Below, in pieces: positions 1 to 7,994 of a DNA stretch of 64,000 nt. Numbering within the stretch: position 1 is the stretch's first letter; every line of letters starts with the position of its first letter. The stretch spans positions 1-64,000 of the forward strand of contig JAHBVR010000003.1 in the NCBI GenBank assembly GCA_019637395.1, given 5' to 3'. Made by a program: the position numbers and the translations under genes. The stretch comes from Vulcanimicrobiota bacterium. GTDB taxonomy: Bacteria > Vulcanimicrobiota > Xenobia > Xenobiales > JADMJV01. The notes beneath the pieces were generated by a model. That model ran no database searches, had not been told where the DNA came from, and was given only the letters and a program-made list of their open reading frames with translations.

Positions 1-618
1 CTAGAATTTGGTCTGGATGGCACACCTTGTTCCGACGATATTATGCCCGACAAAGTGCTCGAAGCGGCCAGCAAACGCCGTCCCTACGAGCTGGAGAGCC
101 ACAATCAGGAGCGCTGGCACTTTGCCTTTCGCGCCTGGGGAAGGCGGCTCTCAAATCTACGGATCGACCCAAGAAAAGCGGCCTGGATACGCCAGCTGGT
201 GCGCGTCGACTCGGCCATTGAAGCCCTTGCCTGGCTCTTGTTGCTGGCCGCCGGCGCGAAAGTCTTTCTGGGCAATCCCCATCTTTGGGGCTTTCGTCTC
301 CATCCGCTGGTCGATTCCCTGGGGGCCTGCCTGGGAGAGCGAGTGCTGCCGGGGCTCTACCTGGAACGAGAAAACGGGCGAATTTGGATCTGGCCGCAAG
401 TTCACCTCAGGCCGAAAGAGTTCGCCTTTCGCCCTGACGCACTGGTACTGATCGTATCCGGCAACTCATGCCGCTGGTGCATTTTGGAAATTGACGGATA
501 TGGTCACAATTCAGCCAAAGACCTCTTTCGCCAGGAGCAGTTGAAGATGCACGAATTCCGCTTCAGCAAGAAGGAAATCGAAGATGGGGCTTTCCTCGAG
601 AAGTTGCTAGCCGCGTAA
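1..618 (+). CDS. Hypothetical protein with nuclease-like C-terminus, 5' partial
   Basis: The frame is open to the left edge, and the first ATG (position 43) has no Shine-Dalgarno sequence, so the gene probably starts outside the window. About 205 residues are visible. A Leu/Ala-rich hydrophobic stretch sits near residues 75-100. The C-terminal 60 residues carry PD, about 15 residues later EIDGYGH, and then an R/L/RF pattern. This resembles the PD-(D/E)XK-like layout of DUF559/Vsr-type endonuclease domains. That family link is inference from motif layout; the upstream two thirds are not recognised. It converges on the lipase-like gene with a 12-base overlap. Confidence 0.6.
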   Translation, partial: LEFGLDGTPCSDDIMPDKVLEAASKRRPYELESHNQERWHFAFRAWGRRLSNLRIDPRKAAWIRQLVRVDSAIEALAWLLLLAAGAKVFLGNPHLWGFRLHPLVDSLGACLGERVLPGLYLERENGRIWIWPQVHLRPKEFAFRPDALVLIVSGNSCRWCILEIDGYGHNSAKDLFRQEQLKMHEFRFSKKEIEDGAFLEKLLAA

Positions 619-1884
619 GGTGTCACTAATCCATTGCTGGCCTTCAGCGTCCGAGACCAGAGCCTTGTGATTCAGGTGCAGAACCGATTTTGCTTTGATA
701 TTCGAAGTGCTGGGCATATGCAGGGCCGAATCCACGAACAGTAGCCCGTCGCTGGGACCGGTATTTTCATTCATGATGCCCGGAATATTCGGATTATCTC
801 CAGCCAAAAGAGCCACCTCGACCTGAGGATCAATGCGAGCCTCATTCAGCCGGGCGATATAATGCCCACCCTGGGCGATATAATGGTCGATTCCCTTGGA
901 AGAGCTGACGAAACCTTCGCCACCGTGATAGGTGGTATGAGAATCTTGCTCCCAGTAAGCGATGGGGTACTTGCTGTCCCAGCGAGCCAACAATTGATCC
1001 TGACCGGGCCAGCAATCCCCTGCCTTATCAGAATAGCTCTGAGCAGAGATATCGATGGGCACCAGACCCATAAACTTGGTTTTCTCCCAGGAGGTGGGCG
1101 CATTCAGCAGAGGGCTATCACTCTGCGAAAGCAGCGCCAGATTCGAAGAAGCATGCCGAAAAGTCGTATCCAGACCGCCGTTGGCCGCGCCCACCAACAG
1201 CAAGCGGCGCACGTCGCCGCGATAAGGCGTCATCCACTGCTCGCGCATATCCGAAACATAAGCCCGCGCCGGCGCCCCACCCTTGGAATGAGCCACCAGG
1301 TCCACCTGATCGGCGCCGCTTAACTGGCGCACCCGCTCGATCCCATTGGCCAATTGCTCGGCCCACACGAAATTATCATCGTGAGGATGAGCAAAGGACA
1401 CAAAATAAACTTCATAACCCTCGGCCCGCAACTTTTGGGGCAACCCCTGATCAGAACCATCCTCGTGGGGATCCCACCAGAACTCACCAGTCTTGTTGGC
1501 GCCATGCACCAGCACCACTGGATGCGGCTGGCGAGCCACCCCGGCCGGCGGAGCGCCGGCGTAGTGCAACAACACATTACCCGAATGGGGAGTATCGCTG
1601 CCGAAGGCCTCCGCGATCTCGGCGGAACGCTGTCGCCCGCGCGGACCAAAATTGGCCTGCGAAAAATGGGGATCGGAATCAAATAAACGCTCGGTCCAGG
1701 CCCATTTCTTACTGGGAAAACGACCCACCACTTCCACGTCCGGGTTGCCCGAAGGGGGAGCCTCCAGCATCGGCCGGGCATCCGACAGGCGAACCTGGTC
1801 AGAAACCGAAACAGCCGCCTTCGGCGGGACCGAACGCGGCTGGGCTTTGGGTAGCAAAAAGGAGGCGATGGCGCTTAGCTTCAC
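607..1884 (-). CDS. Lipase-like alpha/beta hydrolase
   Basis: This 425-residue protein has an alpha/beta-hydrolase core from about residue 115 on. VVLVHGANKTG forms the oxyanion region, VDLVAHSKGGAPAR carries the nucleophile Ser in an AxSxG box, and near the end SDGLLFVDSA and LNHKAL could supply the Asp and His. The layout matches bacterial triacylglycerol lipases and esterases. The first 100 residues are Pro/Ser-rich, without a clear signal peptide. The GTG start has a weak ribosome site. It is the last gene of an apparent phaC-phaE-hydrolase run, so it may act on polyhydroxyalkanoate or granule lipids, but the motifs do not settle the substrate. Confidence 0.8.
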   Translation of the reverse strand: MKLSAIASFLLPKAQPRSVPPKAAVSVSDQVRLSDARPMLEAPPSGNPDVEVVGRFPSKKWAWTERLFDSDPHFSQANFGPRGRQRSAEIAEAFGSDTPHSGNVLLHYAGAPPAGVARQPHPVVLVHGANKTGEFWWDPHEDGSDQGLPQKLRAEGYEVYFVSFAHPHDDNFVWAEQLANGIERVRQLSGADQVDLVAHSKGGAPARAYVSDMREQWMTPYRGDVRRLLLVGAANGGLDTTFRHASSNLALLSQSDSPLLNAPTSWEKTKFMGLVPIDISAQSYSDKAGDCWPGQDQLLARWDSKYPIAYWEQDSHTTYHGGEGFVSSSKGIDHYIAQGGHYIARLNEARIDPQVEVALLAGDNPNIPGIMNENTGPSDGLLFVDSALHMPSTSNIKAKSVLHLNHKALVSDAEGQQWISDTLRG

Positions 1885-1924
1885 CGAACTACTCTACCAC
1901 GAACGGCCTCAAATTGTGCTGAAA

Positions 1925-2341
1925 CTACTTCTTAACCGGAGCTTTCTTGACCACTTTCTTAACCGGGGCCGCTTCAGCCGGCGCCGGCTGCGCGGCAATA
2001 CTATGCTCCACCATCTTCTGCATGGCCGTGCTCATGGCGCCGAGCAAGCCGGCCATCTTATCCAGGCGGTCCTCCAGGTCGGCGATGCGCATCTCGACGG
2101 CCGTGACCTGCTTGGAAATGCGAGCGATGTCGCTGCGCTTGGGGAACTCCAGCGAATCCAGGAACTGGCCGGTATTGCTGCGCATCTGTTTTTGCCAGGA
2201 CAAAGCCCAATCCATATAGGAAGAGGACGCGGCTGCGAAACTGTCGGAACCGACCACTTGCTTGGTCGCCTTGCTCCAACCGTCCAACATGATCTCCTGC
2301 CACTGGCGGGTCATGGCTTCCAAATCGATTCCTTCAGACAT
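1925..2341 (-). CDS. phaE: PhaE-like subunit of class III PHA synthase (or phasin)
   Basis: The start chosen is the ATG at 2341, preceded by GGAGG at five bases, rather than an upstream ATG; this gives 138 residues. The N-terminus contains MTRQWQEIMLDGWSKA and WQKQM-type helices. A predicted coiled coil at about residues 65-105 follows, ending in an Ala/Pro/Lys tail with repeated PVKK. This fits PhaE/phasin-like granule proteins, which bind PhaC or the granule surface. It lies 31 bases downstream of phaC on the same strand, which is the strongest evidence for the assignment. It is shorter than classical PhaE (about 350 residues), so a phasin-like role is an alternative. Confidence 0.75.
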   Translation of the reverse strand: MSEGIDLEAMTRQWQEIMLDGWSKATKQVVGSDSFAAASSSYMDWALSWQKQMRSNTGQFLDSLEFPKRSDIARISKQVTAVEMRIADLEDRLDKMAGLLGAMSTAMQKMVEHSIAAQPAPAEAAPVKKVVKKAPVKK

Positions 2342-2372
2342 TGTTGCCTCCATGATACTTTTCACTCTCCTT

Positions 2373-3389
2373 CTACGAATGCTTGGCAAACCATTGGCAG
2401 GCCACCGGCCAGACCTTCTTGAGCGAGCCGCGGCTCACCGACAGGCCGATGTGGCCGCTGTCGGCCAGAATCACACTGACGTCGCGGAAGGGACCGTTCT
2501 CCACGCAGGTCGTCTCGGGGGGAACCAGGTGGTCCGACTTGCCGGCGATCAACTGGACCGGGCAGGCAATGCTGCTCAAATCCACCTTGCGGCCACCCAG
2601 CTCCAGGCGGCCCTCGATCAGCCGGTTCTCTTTGAAGCAGGCGTGGCAGAACTCCGCGTAGCAAGCGCCGGGCATCGACACATTATCGTTTACCCACTGG
2701 TCCATAGCCAGATAGTTCTCCAGGAACTCGGGATCGTCCAGGTTATCGTAGAGATGCTTCATCACCTTGGGCTTCTTATCGGCGATCAACAGCGAGTAGC
2801 CGTCAAACGACCAGGCCGGGGCCATGCCCCAGGCTTCCACGATCTTGCGGCTGTCAAAGCGCTCCGGATGGGTTCCCCACTTGTAGAGCAACTGCTCGGA
2901 GCGGAAGTTGAGGGGCGTGCCCAGCAGGGTCAGCGTCTTCACCTTCTCTGGGTAAAGCGCCGTATACATGGCGGCCAGACAACCGCCCATACAGTAGCCC
3001 AGCAAGTGCAACTGCGGCACTTCGGCGAACTCGCAGACGCGGCGCACGGCCGTGCGAATGAACAGGCTGACGTAGTCGTTCAAATCGTTGTGCTGATCAA
3101 GCGGATCGGGACGACCCCAGTCCAGCAGGTAGACATCGTGACCGGCCTGCACCAGATGCTCGATGACGCTGCGACCCGGCTGCAAATCCAACACCGAGGG
3201 GCGGTTGACCAGCGAATAGATGAGCAAAATCGGCGTCTTATAACGGGCCGGCTCCTTGCTCAGGTAATGATAAAGACAAAGACGATCGCGCTGGTAGATT
3301 AACTCACGCGGAGATGTGCCGATTTCCACCTGGATATTCCCGGTGACCACCTTGTTGAATAGCGCCACGCGCTCTGGTTTGACGTTCAT
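2373..3389 (-). CDS. phaC: Class III poly(3-hydroxyalkanoate) synthase PhaC
   Basis: PhaC polymerises 3-hydroxyacyl-CoA into polyhydroxyalkanoate carbon-storage granules in the cytoplasm. The 338-residue length is typical of class III enzymes. The lipase-like box is GYCMGG with catalytic Cys at residue 133. KSDHLVPP supplies the Asp and DSGHIGL the His, completing the triad. DVYLLDWG and MDQWVNDN are also characteristic of the family. phaE follows on the same strand, and a divergent gene starts 54 bases upstream, so the short gap probably holds promoters for both directions. The assignment is secure from motifs and context. Confidence 0.95.
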   Translation of the reverse strand: MNVKPERVALFNKVVTGNIQVEIGTSPRELIYQRDRLCLYHYLSKEPARYKTPILLIYSLVNRPSVLDLQPGRSVIEHLVQAGHDVYLLDWGRPDPLDQHNDLNDYVSLFIRTAVRRVCEFAEVPQLHLLGYCMGGCLAAMYTALYPEKVKTLTLLGTPLNFRSEQLLYKWGTHPERFDSRKIVEAWGMAPAWSFDGYSLLIADKKPKVMKHLYDNLDDPEFLENYLAMDQWVNDNVSMPGACYAEFCHACFKENRLIEGRLELGGRKVDLSSIACPVQLIAGKSDHLVPPETTCVENGPFRDVSVILADSGHIGLSVSRGSLKKVWPVACQWFAKHS

Positions 3390-3443
3390 AATAAAGTCAA
3401 TCTAGGTGGAGGCCGTTGCAGAGGCGTTGCCAAAGCAAAACCG

Positions 3444-4961
3444 ATGCGTTCCTTCCTGCAGATGGTGCTGATCAGCGGCCTGATCCTGGGCCTGGCCTGG
3501 TTTTTCTCCACCTTGAGTCTGACACCCAAGCCCGATAGCACCCGTATCAAGGGCAGCCTGCGGGTGGGCTGGATGGAATATTATCCCTACCAGTTCACCA
3601 CCCGCGTCAACGGCGTGGCCCGGCGCGAGGGTCTGGGCCTGAAAATGGTGGAGGCCGCCTTTCACCGGGCCGGCTACAGTCCGGAATTTGTGGAAATGGC
3701 CTGGCAAGAGCAGCTTAATGCCTTCGCGGATAACCAGCTGGACGTTATCATGCTGGCCTCACCCAGTCTGGAACGGCTGCAAACCGCTCATTTCTCGCAG
3801 CCTTACGCCAACTTCAAGCTGGGCACGTTCTATTCCAAAGCACATATCGGCCCCCCACCGGAAGACCCGAAACAATTAGCTGCCTTCTGTCGTCAGAAAC
3901 AAATTCGCATCGGAATGATCAAAGGATTTCAACTGCCCGGCGAGCTGGCTCCCACTCTGGAGGATGCCGACCGCGAGGGCCGCCTGATCCGCCTCGACCG
4001 GGCCGAGGATAACTTGCAGGATCTGGCCGACGGCGACATCGAGGTGGCCTTTGTGGACGAACTGGTGGGCTTTTCGCTGGTGCGCACCCATCAATGGGCC
4101 AACCTCATCGGCTACCAGGAGCTCGACTGCAGTCCTGATTCCACCTGCCTGATGTTCAACCGCAAGACCATCACCCCGGAGATGGTGGGGCACTTCAACC
4201 AGGCCCTGCAAAGCGTGGCCGACGACGGCAGCCAGTCGGCCCTGATCCGCACCTACCTCTATCCGCGCCTGCTGGGTATTCTCACCCAGAGTCAGTTCTT
4301 TCGCATCATCATCATCGCCGCCGCCATGTTCGCCGGCTTCACCGGCGTACTCATCGCCCATCGCGAAGGTTACGACTGGGTCGGCGCCCTGGTGCTGGCC
4401 GCCTGCCCGGCCGTGGGCGGCGGCGTGCTGCGCGACCTGATCGTCAGCCGCAACCCGCTGGGCGTAGTGGCCGATCCGGCCAATCTGTTGGGAGTGGCCT
4501 GCCTGGTGGTAGCCGTCGGCCTCTTCCTGCGCTTTGCGCCCAAACGCTGGCGCGAAGGCCTGGAGTCGATGGATCCCAGCAAAGACCAGCGTCTGCTCTT
4601 CTTCGATACGCTGGGATTGGCGGCTTACACCGTTACCAATGTCTTCCTGGCCATGAGCTGCGCCTGTGAACCGCTCTGGCTGTGGGGCCCGCTGCTGGCC
4701 GTTTTTCAAAACGGCGGCGGCGGCGCTATTCGCGACATTCTCATCGGCCGGGCCGGCCACATCGCGATTCTCAAAGGCGTTATTTACGGCGAAATCGCCT
4801 TCTTCGGAGCCCTTTGCCTGTCCATCTTCTTCATCTACTATTCGCAACGCGACGATTTCCAAGAGGAACACATGATTGCCGCCAGTCTGATCACCATGCT
4901 GGGTGTGGTGATTGTGCGCACGCTGGTCATCGCCAAAGGTTGGAGAGCCCCCAACTTCTAG
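3444..4961 (+). CDS. Solute-binding domain fused to TRIC/UPF0126 channel
   Basis: Two modules share one 505-residue chain. After an N-terminal membrane anchor (residues 7-25), residues 38-275 read as a periplasmic amino-acid-type solute-binding domain (SBP_bac_3-like). Features are GSLRVGWMEYYPYQF, LGLKMVEAAF and DIEVAFVDELV. From residue 285 there are about seven hydrophobic helices with two GGGxxRD motifs, GGGVLRDLIVSR and GGGAIRDILIGR. These are the signature of UPF0126, the bacterial TRIC-like cation-channel fold. The order suggests that ligand binding outside the membrane gates or feeds the channel; that coupling is inference. No strong ribosome site precedes the ATG. Confidence 0.88.
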   Translation: MRSFLQMVLISGLILGLAWFFSTLSLTPKPDSTRIKGSLRVGWMEYYPYQFTTRVNGVARREGLGLKMVEAAFHRAGYSPEFVEMAWQEQLNAFADNQLDVIMLASPSLERLQTAHFSQPYANFKLGTFYSKAHIGPPPEDPKQLAAFCRQKQIRIGMIKGFQLPGELAPTLEDADREGRLIRLDRAEDNLQDLADGDIEVAFVDELVGFSLVRTHQWANLIGYQELDCSPDSTCLMFNRKTITPEMVGHFNQALQSVADDGSQSALIRTYLYPRLLGILTQSQFFRIIIIAAAMFAGFTGVLIAHREGYDWVGALVLAACPAVGGGVLRDLIVSRNPLGVVADPANLLGVACLVVAVGLFLRFAPKRWREGLESMDPSKDQRLLFFDTLGLAAYTVTNVFLAMSCACEPLWLWGPLLAVFQNGGGGAIRDILIGRAGHIAILKGVIYGEIAFFGALCLSIFFIYYSQRDDFQEEHMIAASLITMLGVVIVRTLVIAKGWRAPNF

Positions 4962-4990
4962 TTGACGAGTTGGCCCGAACTCCCTACACT
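4962..4990 (+). promoter_or_regulatory. Sigma-70-like promoter for the ABC-MFS-trehalase run
   Basis: TTGACG at 4962-4967 and TACACT at 4985-4990 are separated by 17 bases, close to the bacterial housekeeping consensus. It overlaps the stop codon of the upstream fusion gene and lies 65 bases before the ABC gene start. The next genes follow with small or negative gaps, so this is the likely promoter of all three. Confidence 0.6.
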
Positions 4991-5054
4991 CTCGGGGCTA
5001 TGAGATAAGGGAACCCCCCATCCGCTCCGTTCAGTCTCTTCATTGGAGGTTCCT

Positions 5055-6749
5055 ATGTTCACGCTCTGCCGCGCCCTTTGGCGCCACGCCAGCGGCTACC
5101 GCCGCACCGTTCTTCTTTACACCACCATGTCCTTACTGGCCGTGCTCGTGCAATTGGCCGCTCCCTTACTCATGGCTCAACTCATGAATTCGCTCAGCCA
5201 GCCGGGCATCGAAAGCCGGGCTGGCGGGCTGCTGGGCCTGTACGCGCTGACCGGCGTCATCTTCTGGTGCCTGCACGGGCCCAGCCGCGTCCTGGAAACC
5301 ACGGTTGCTTTCCACATCAAACGGGCCTTTCAGGCCTCTCTCATGGAAAAGGTGACGGCTCTACCCGTACGCTGGCATCGCGATCATCACTCCGGCCAGA
5401 CCATCGACCAGGTCTCCAAAGGCGTCACCGCCCTGGGCGAATTCGCCGAGGGCGGCTTTGAGTTACTACATCTGCTGGCTCGCTTCGTGGGTTCAGTCGC
5501 ACTGTTGAGCTGGCTGATGCCGCTGGCCGGCCTCACCATGATCGCGGTCACCGGTCTGACCGCCCTGGTGGTGGTGCTCTTCGACAAGAAGCTGGTCCCC
5601 CAATACGAAGGCTTGAACCTGGCTTACAACCGGGTGGCGGCCGCCGTGCAGGACTACCTGACCAATATTTCCACGGTCATCAGTCTACGTTTGGAGGGCC
5701 GGGTGGTGCGCGAGGTGCGCTCGCGCATCCAGGCCATCTACCCGCTCTACCGCAAAAACACTGTGCTCAACGAGTGGAAATGGTTCACCACCAGCCGCCT
5801 GGTCGATTTTTCTCAGGTCGGCCTGCTGCTGGTGCTGATCCTCTCTCACCAAACCAAGGTGGGTACGCTCTACGCCGTTTCCGAGTATCTGCGCAACCTG
5901 GGCGACGTTTTCTACCAATTTACCTGGAAATACGGCGTGATTGTGATGCAGAGCGCGCGCGTGCGCGGCGTGGAGCATATTGAGCAGGCTTATCAGACGG
6001 TGGCCGTTGAGGCCAGCCTGCCCGAGGACTGGCGGGAAATCCTGATCAAGGATCTGAGCTTCAGTCACCATGATCGGCCGATCCTACAAATCGACAGGCT
6101 GCAACTGAAACGCGGCCGCAGCTACGCTTTCGTGGGGGAAAGCGGCAGTGGCAAATCCAGCCTGCTGGGAGTGCTGCGCGGCCTGCATCAGCCCGCCCAA
6201 CAGCCCGAGGTCCTGTGCGACGGCGTAAAACTGAAGCACGGCCTGGTACATCTCAACCATCAGGCCACCCTCATTCCCCAAGATCCGGAGATCTTCTCGG
6301 ACAGCATTCTTTTCAACGTCACCCTGGGCGTGGAATGCGCGCCCGAGCGAGTACAGAAGGCCATTCAAATGGCTCGCTTCCAAAAGACTCTGGAGCGGTT
6401 GCCGCGCGGCCTGGACACCAACATCGCCGAGAAAGGCGTCAGCCTGAGCGGCGGCGAGCGCCAACGCCTGGCTCTGGCTCGCGGCCTCTTCTTTGAAGGA
6501 GAGATTCGCTCGGGCCTGGTCTTGCTGGACGAACCCACCAGCAGCGTGGACAGCGCCAACGAGCGCCTCATTTACGAGGCGCTCCTGAGCGAATTCCGCG
6601 ACGTCTGCGTGGTTTCGGCCCTGCACAAATTCCATCTGCTGCCGCTGTTTGACGAAGTCGTCGTCTTTCAGGACGGCCGCATCGTCCAGGCCGGGCCGGT
6701 GGCCGGCCTGCCTGGCGGCGAGCTGGGGCGACTGGTGAGTCACGCCTGA
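5055..6749 (+). CDS. ABC transporter, fused permease and ATPase
   Basis: This 564-residue half-transporter has an N-terminal six-helix exporter domain (about residues 1-310) and a C-terminal ATPase. Walker A is GESGSGKSS, the Q-loop is in LIPQDPEIF, the ABC signature is LSGGERQRLALARG and Walker B is LVLLDEPTSSVDS. It would act as a dimer in the inner membrane. The ATG at 5055 is chosen because GGAGG lies at 5045-5049; the upstream TTG at 5043 overlaps that site. The ATPase part is compact, with a short linker after the membrane domain. The substrate cannot be read from the sequence. It is first in a run with an MFS permease and trehalase. Confidence 0.9.
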   Translation: MFTLCRALWRHASGYRRTVLLYTTMSLLAVLVQLAAPLLMAQLMNSLSQPGIESRAGGLLGLYALTGVIFWCLHGPSRVLETTVAFHIKRAFQASLMEKVTALPVRWHRDHHSGQTIDQVSKGVTALGEFAEGGFELLHLLARFVGSVALLSWLMPLAGLTMIAVTGLTALVVVLFDKKLVPQYEGLNLAYNRVAAAVQDYLTNISTVISLRLEGRVVREVRSRIQAIYPLYRKNTVLNEWKWFTTSRLVDFSQVGLLLVLILSHQTKVGTLYAVSEYLRNLGDVFYQFTWKYGVIVMQSARVRGVEHIEQAYQTVAVEASLPEDWREILIKDLSFSHHDRPILQIDRLQLKRGRSYAFVGESGSGKSSLLGVLRGLHQPAQQPEVLCDGVKLKHGLVHLNHQATLIPQDPEIFSDSILFNVTLGVECAPERVQKAIQMARFQKTLERLPRGLDTNIAEKGVSLSGGERQRLALARGLFFEGEIRSGLVLLDEPTSSVDSANERLIYEALLSEFRDVCVVSALHKFHLLPLFDEVVVFQDGRIVQAGPVAGLPGGELGRLVSHA

Positions 6750-6797
6750 CCGGGTGTTAGCGAGGAAGTTCCGCGACTGCGCCCGAACTCGCAAAAC

Positions 6798-7994
6798 GTG
6801 AATTGGCGCGTTCAACTGGGCCTGGCCCTGAATCTGATCGTCTTCGCCACCGTGCTCAATAGTGTGGGCATCGTGGTCGAGCGGTCCATTTCGGAATGGC
6901 ACATCGCCAAGACGGTGGGCGGCACGTTGGAAGGCTGCAAAGACTTGACCATCGCCTTCACCTCGCTGCTGCTGGCCTCGCAGGTCCCGAAAATGGGCTA
7001 CCGCCGCGTCATGATGGGCGGGGTGGCGGCCGTCTGCGCCGTCTGCGCCCTGCTGGCTACGGTCCAGCAGTTCTGGACCGTGCCCATCCTCTTCATCGCC
7101 TGCGGCGCCAGCTTTGCCCTGGTCAAAGTCTCCGTTTACGCCACCGTCGGCCTCTTCGCCAAAGACTCGGCCCAGCACGCCAGCATGATGAACCGCATCG
7201 AAGGCATCTACCAGGTGGGCGCGCTGGTCGCCCCGGTCGTCTTCGCCCAGATGATCGCCCGCGGCAACTGGATCAACACCTACTGGTTTGTAGCCGGCCT
7301 GGCCCTGCTCGCCTTCCTGACCTGGGTCGTCACGCCACTCAAGCCGCCCGATCCCGAAGAAGCGCACCCCGGCACATCGCCGGATAAGCCCAAGGGAGCG
7401 GGAGGCCTGCAAGACGTCAAGTTGTTGCTGCAACGCCCGCTGGTGCTGGTCTTCCTGCTGTGCGCCGCCGTTTACGTCATGATCGAGCAGAGCATCGGCA
7501 CCTGGCTGCCTTCCTTCAACAAAGACGTGCTCTCGCTGGAGCCGGAACGAGCCGCCCTTATGCTCTCCGTTTACTTCGGCTCGCTGGCCCTCTCCCGGTT
7601 CGTCTTCGGCTACCTGGTCAAGCGCATCCCCGCCTTCACCCTGCAGCTGATCTACCTGGCCTGCGCCTTCGCCTTACTGGGCGCCGTGCTCATGACCACC
7701 GCCCAAAATCCCTGGCAAGGGGCTGCCTACCTGCTGGTGCTGGTCGGCTTTTTCATCGGCCCCATCTATCCCACCCTCAACTCCATGATGCTCTCCCAGC
7801 TGGACAAATCGCTGCACAGCTCCATGACCGGTCTGATCATCGTGGCCTCAGCCCTGGGCGGCACCATCGGCTCGCAGATCCTGGGCACCATCTCCCAGCA
7901 CTACACCACTCACACCGCCTTCCACTTTCCCCTGCTCCCCATCGGCACGCTGGCCGTGCTGCTCATTCTCTTTCACCGGTTGGAAAAACAGTGA
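6798..7994 (+). CDS. MFS transporter, sugar-permease-like
   Basis: The 398 residues contain about twelve hydrophobic helices with a central cytoplasmic loop around residues 180-210 (PPDPEEAHPGTSPDKPKG). This is the layout of major facilitator permeases of the FucP/TsgA-like type. The GTG start sits 48 bases after the ABC gene. The stop overlaps the trehalase GTG start as GTGA, so the two are probably translationally coupled. This makes trehalose or a related sugar the most likely cargo. The cargo is inference from context, while the MFS class is clear. Confidence 0.85.
   Translation: MNWRVQLGLALNLIVFATVLNSVGIVVERSISEWHIAKTVGGTLEGCKDLTIAFTSLLLASQVPKMGYRRVMMGGVAAVCAVCALLATVQQFWTVPILFIACGASFALVKVSVYATVGLFAKDSAQHASMMNRIEGIYQVGALVAPVVFAQMIARGNWINTYWFVAGLALLAFLTWVVTPLKPPDPEEAHPGTSPDKPKGAGGLQDVKLLLQRPLVLVFLLCAAVYVMIEQSIGTWLPSFNKDVLSLEPERAALMLSVYFGSLALSRFVFGYLVKRIPAFTLQLIYLACAFALLGAVLMTTAQNPWQGAAYLLVLVGFFIGPIYPTLNSMMLSQLDKSLHSSMTGLIIVASALGGTIGSQILGTISQHYTTHTAFHFPLLPIGTLAVLLILFHRLEKQ

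Noticed and set aside
6084-7433. 449-residue minus-strand open frame opposite ABC and MFS genes
   Set aside because: It crosses two clear plus-strand genes and has no recognisable motif; low-complexity Gln/His/Asp composition marks it as a shadow.
7460-7990. Long upstream extension of the trehalase frame
   Set aside because: This part lies inside the MFS gene in another frame. The GTG at 7991 gives the normal trehalase start.
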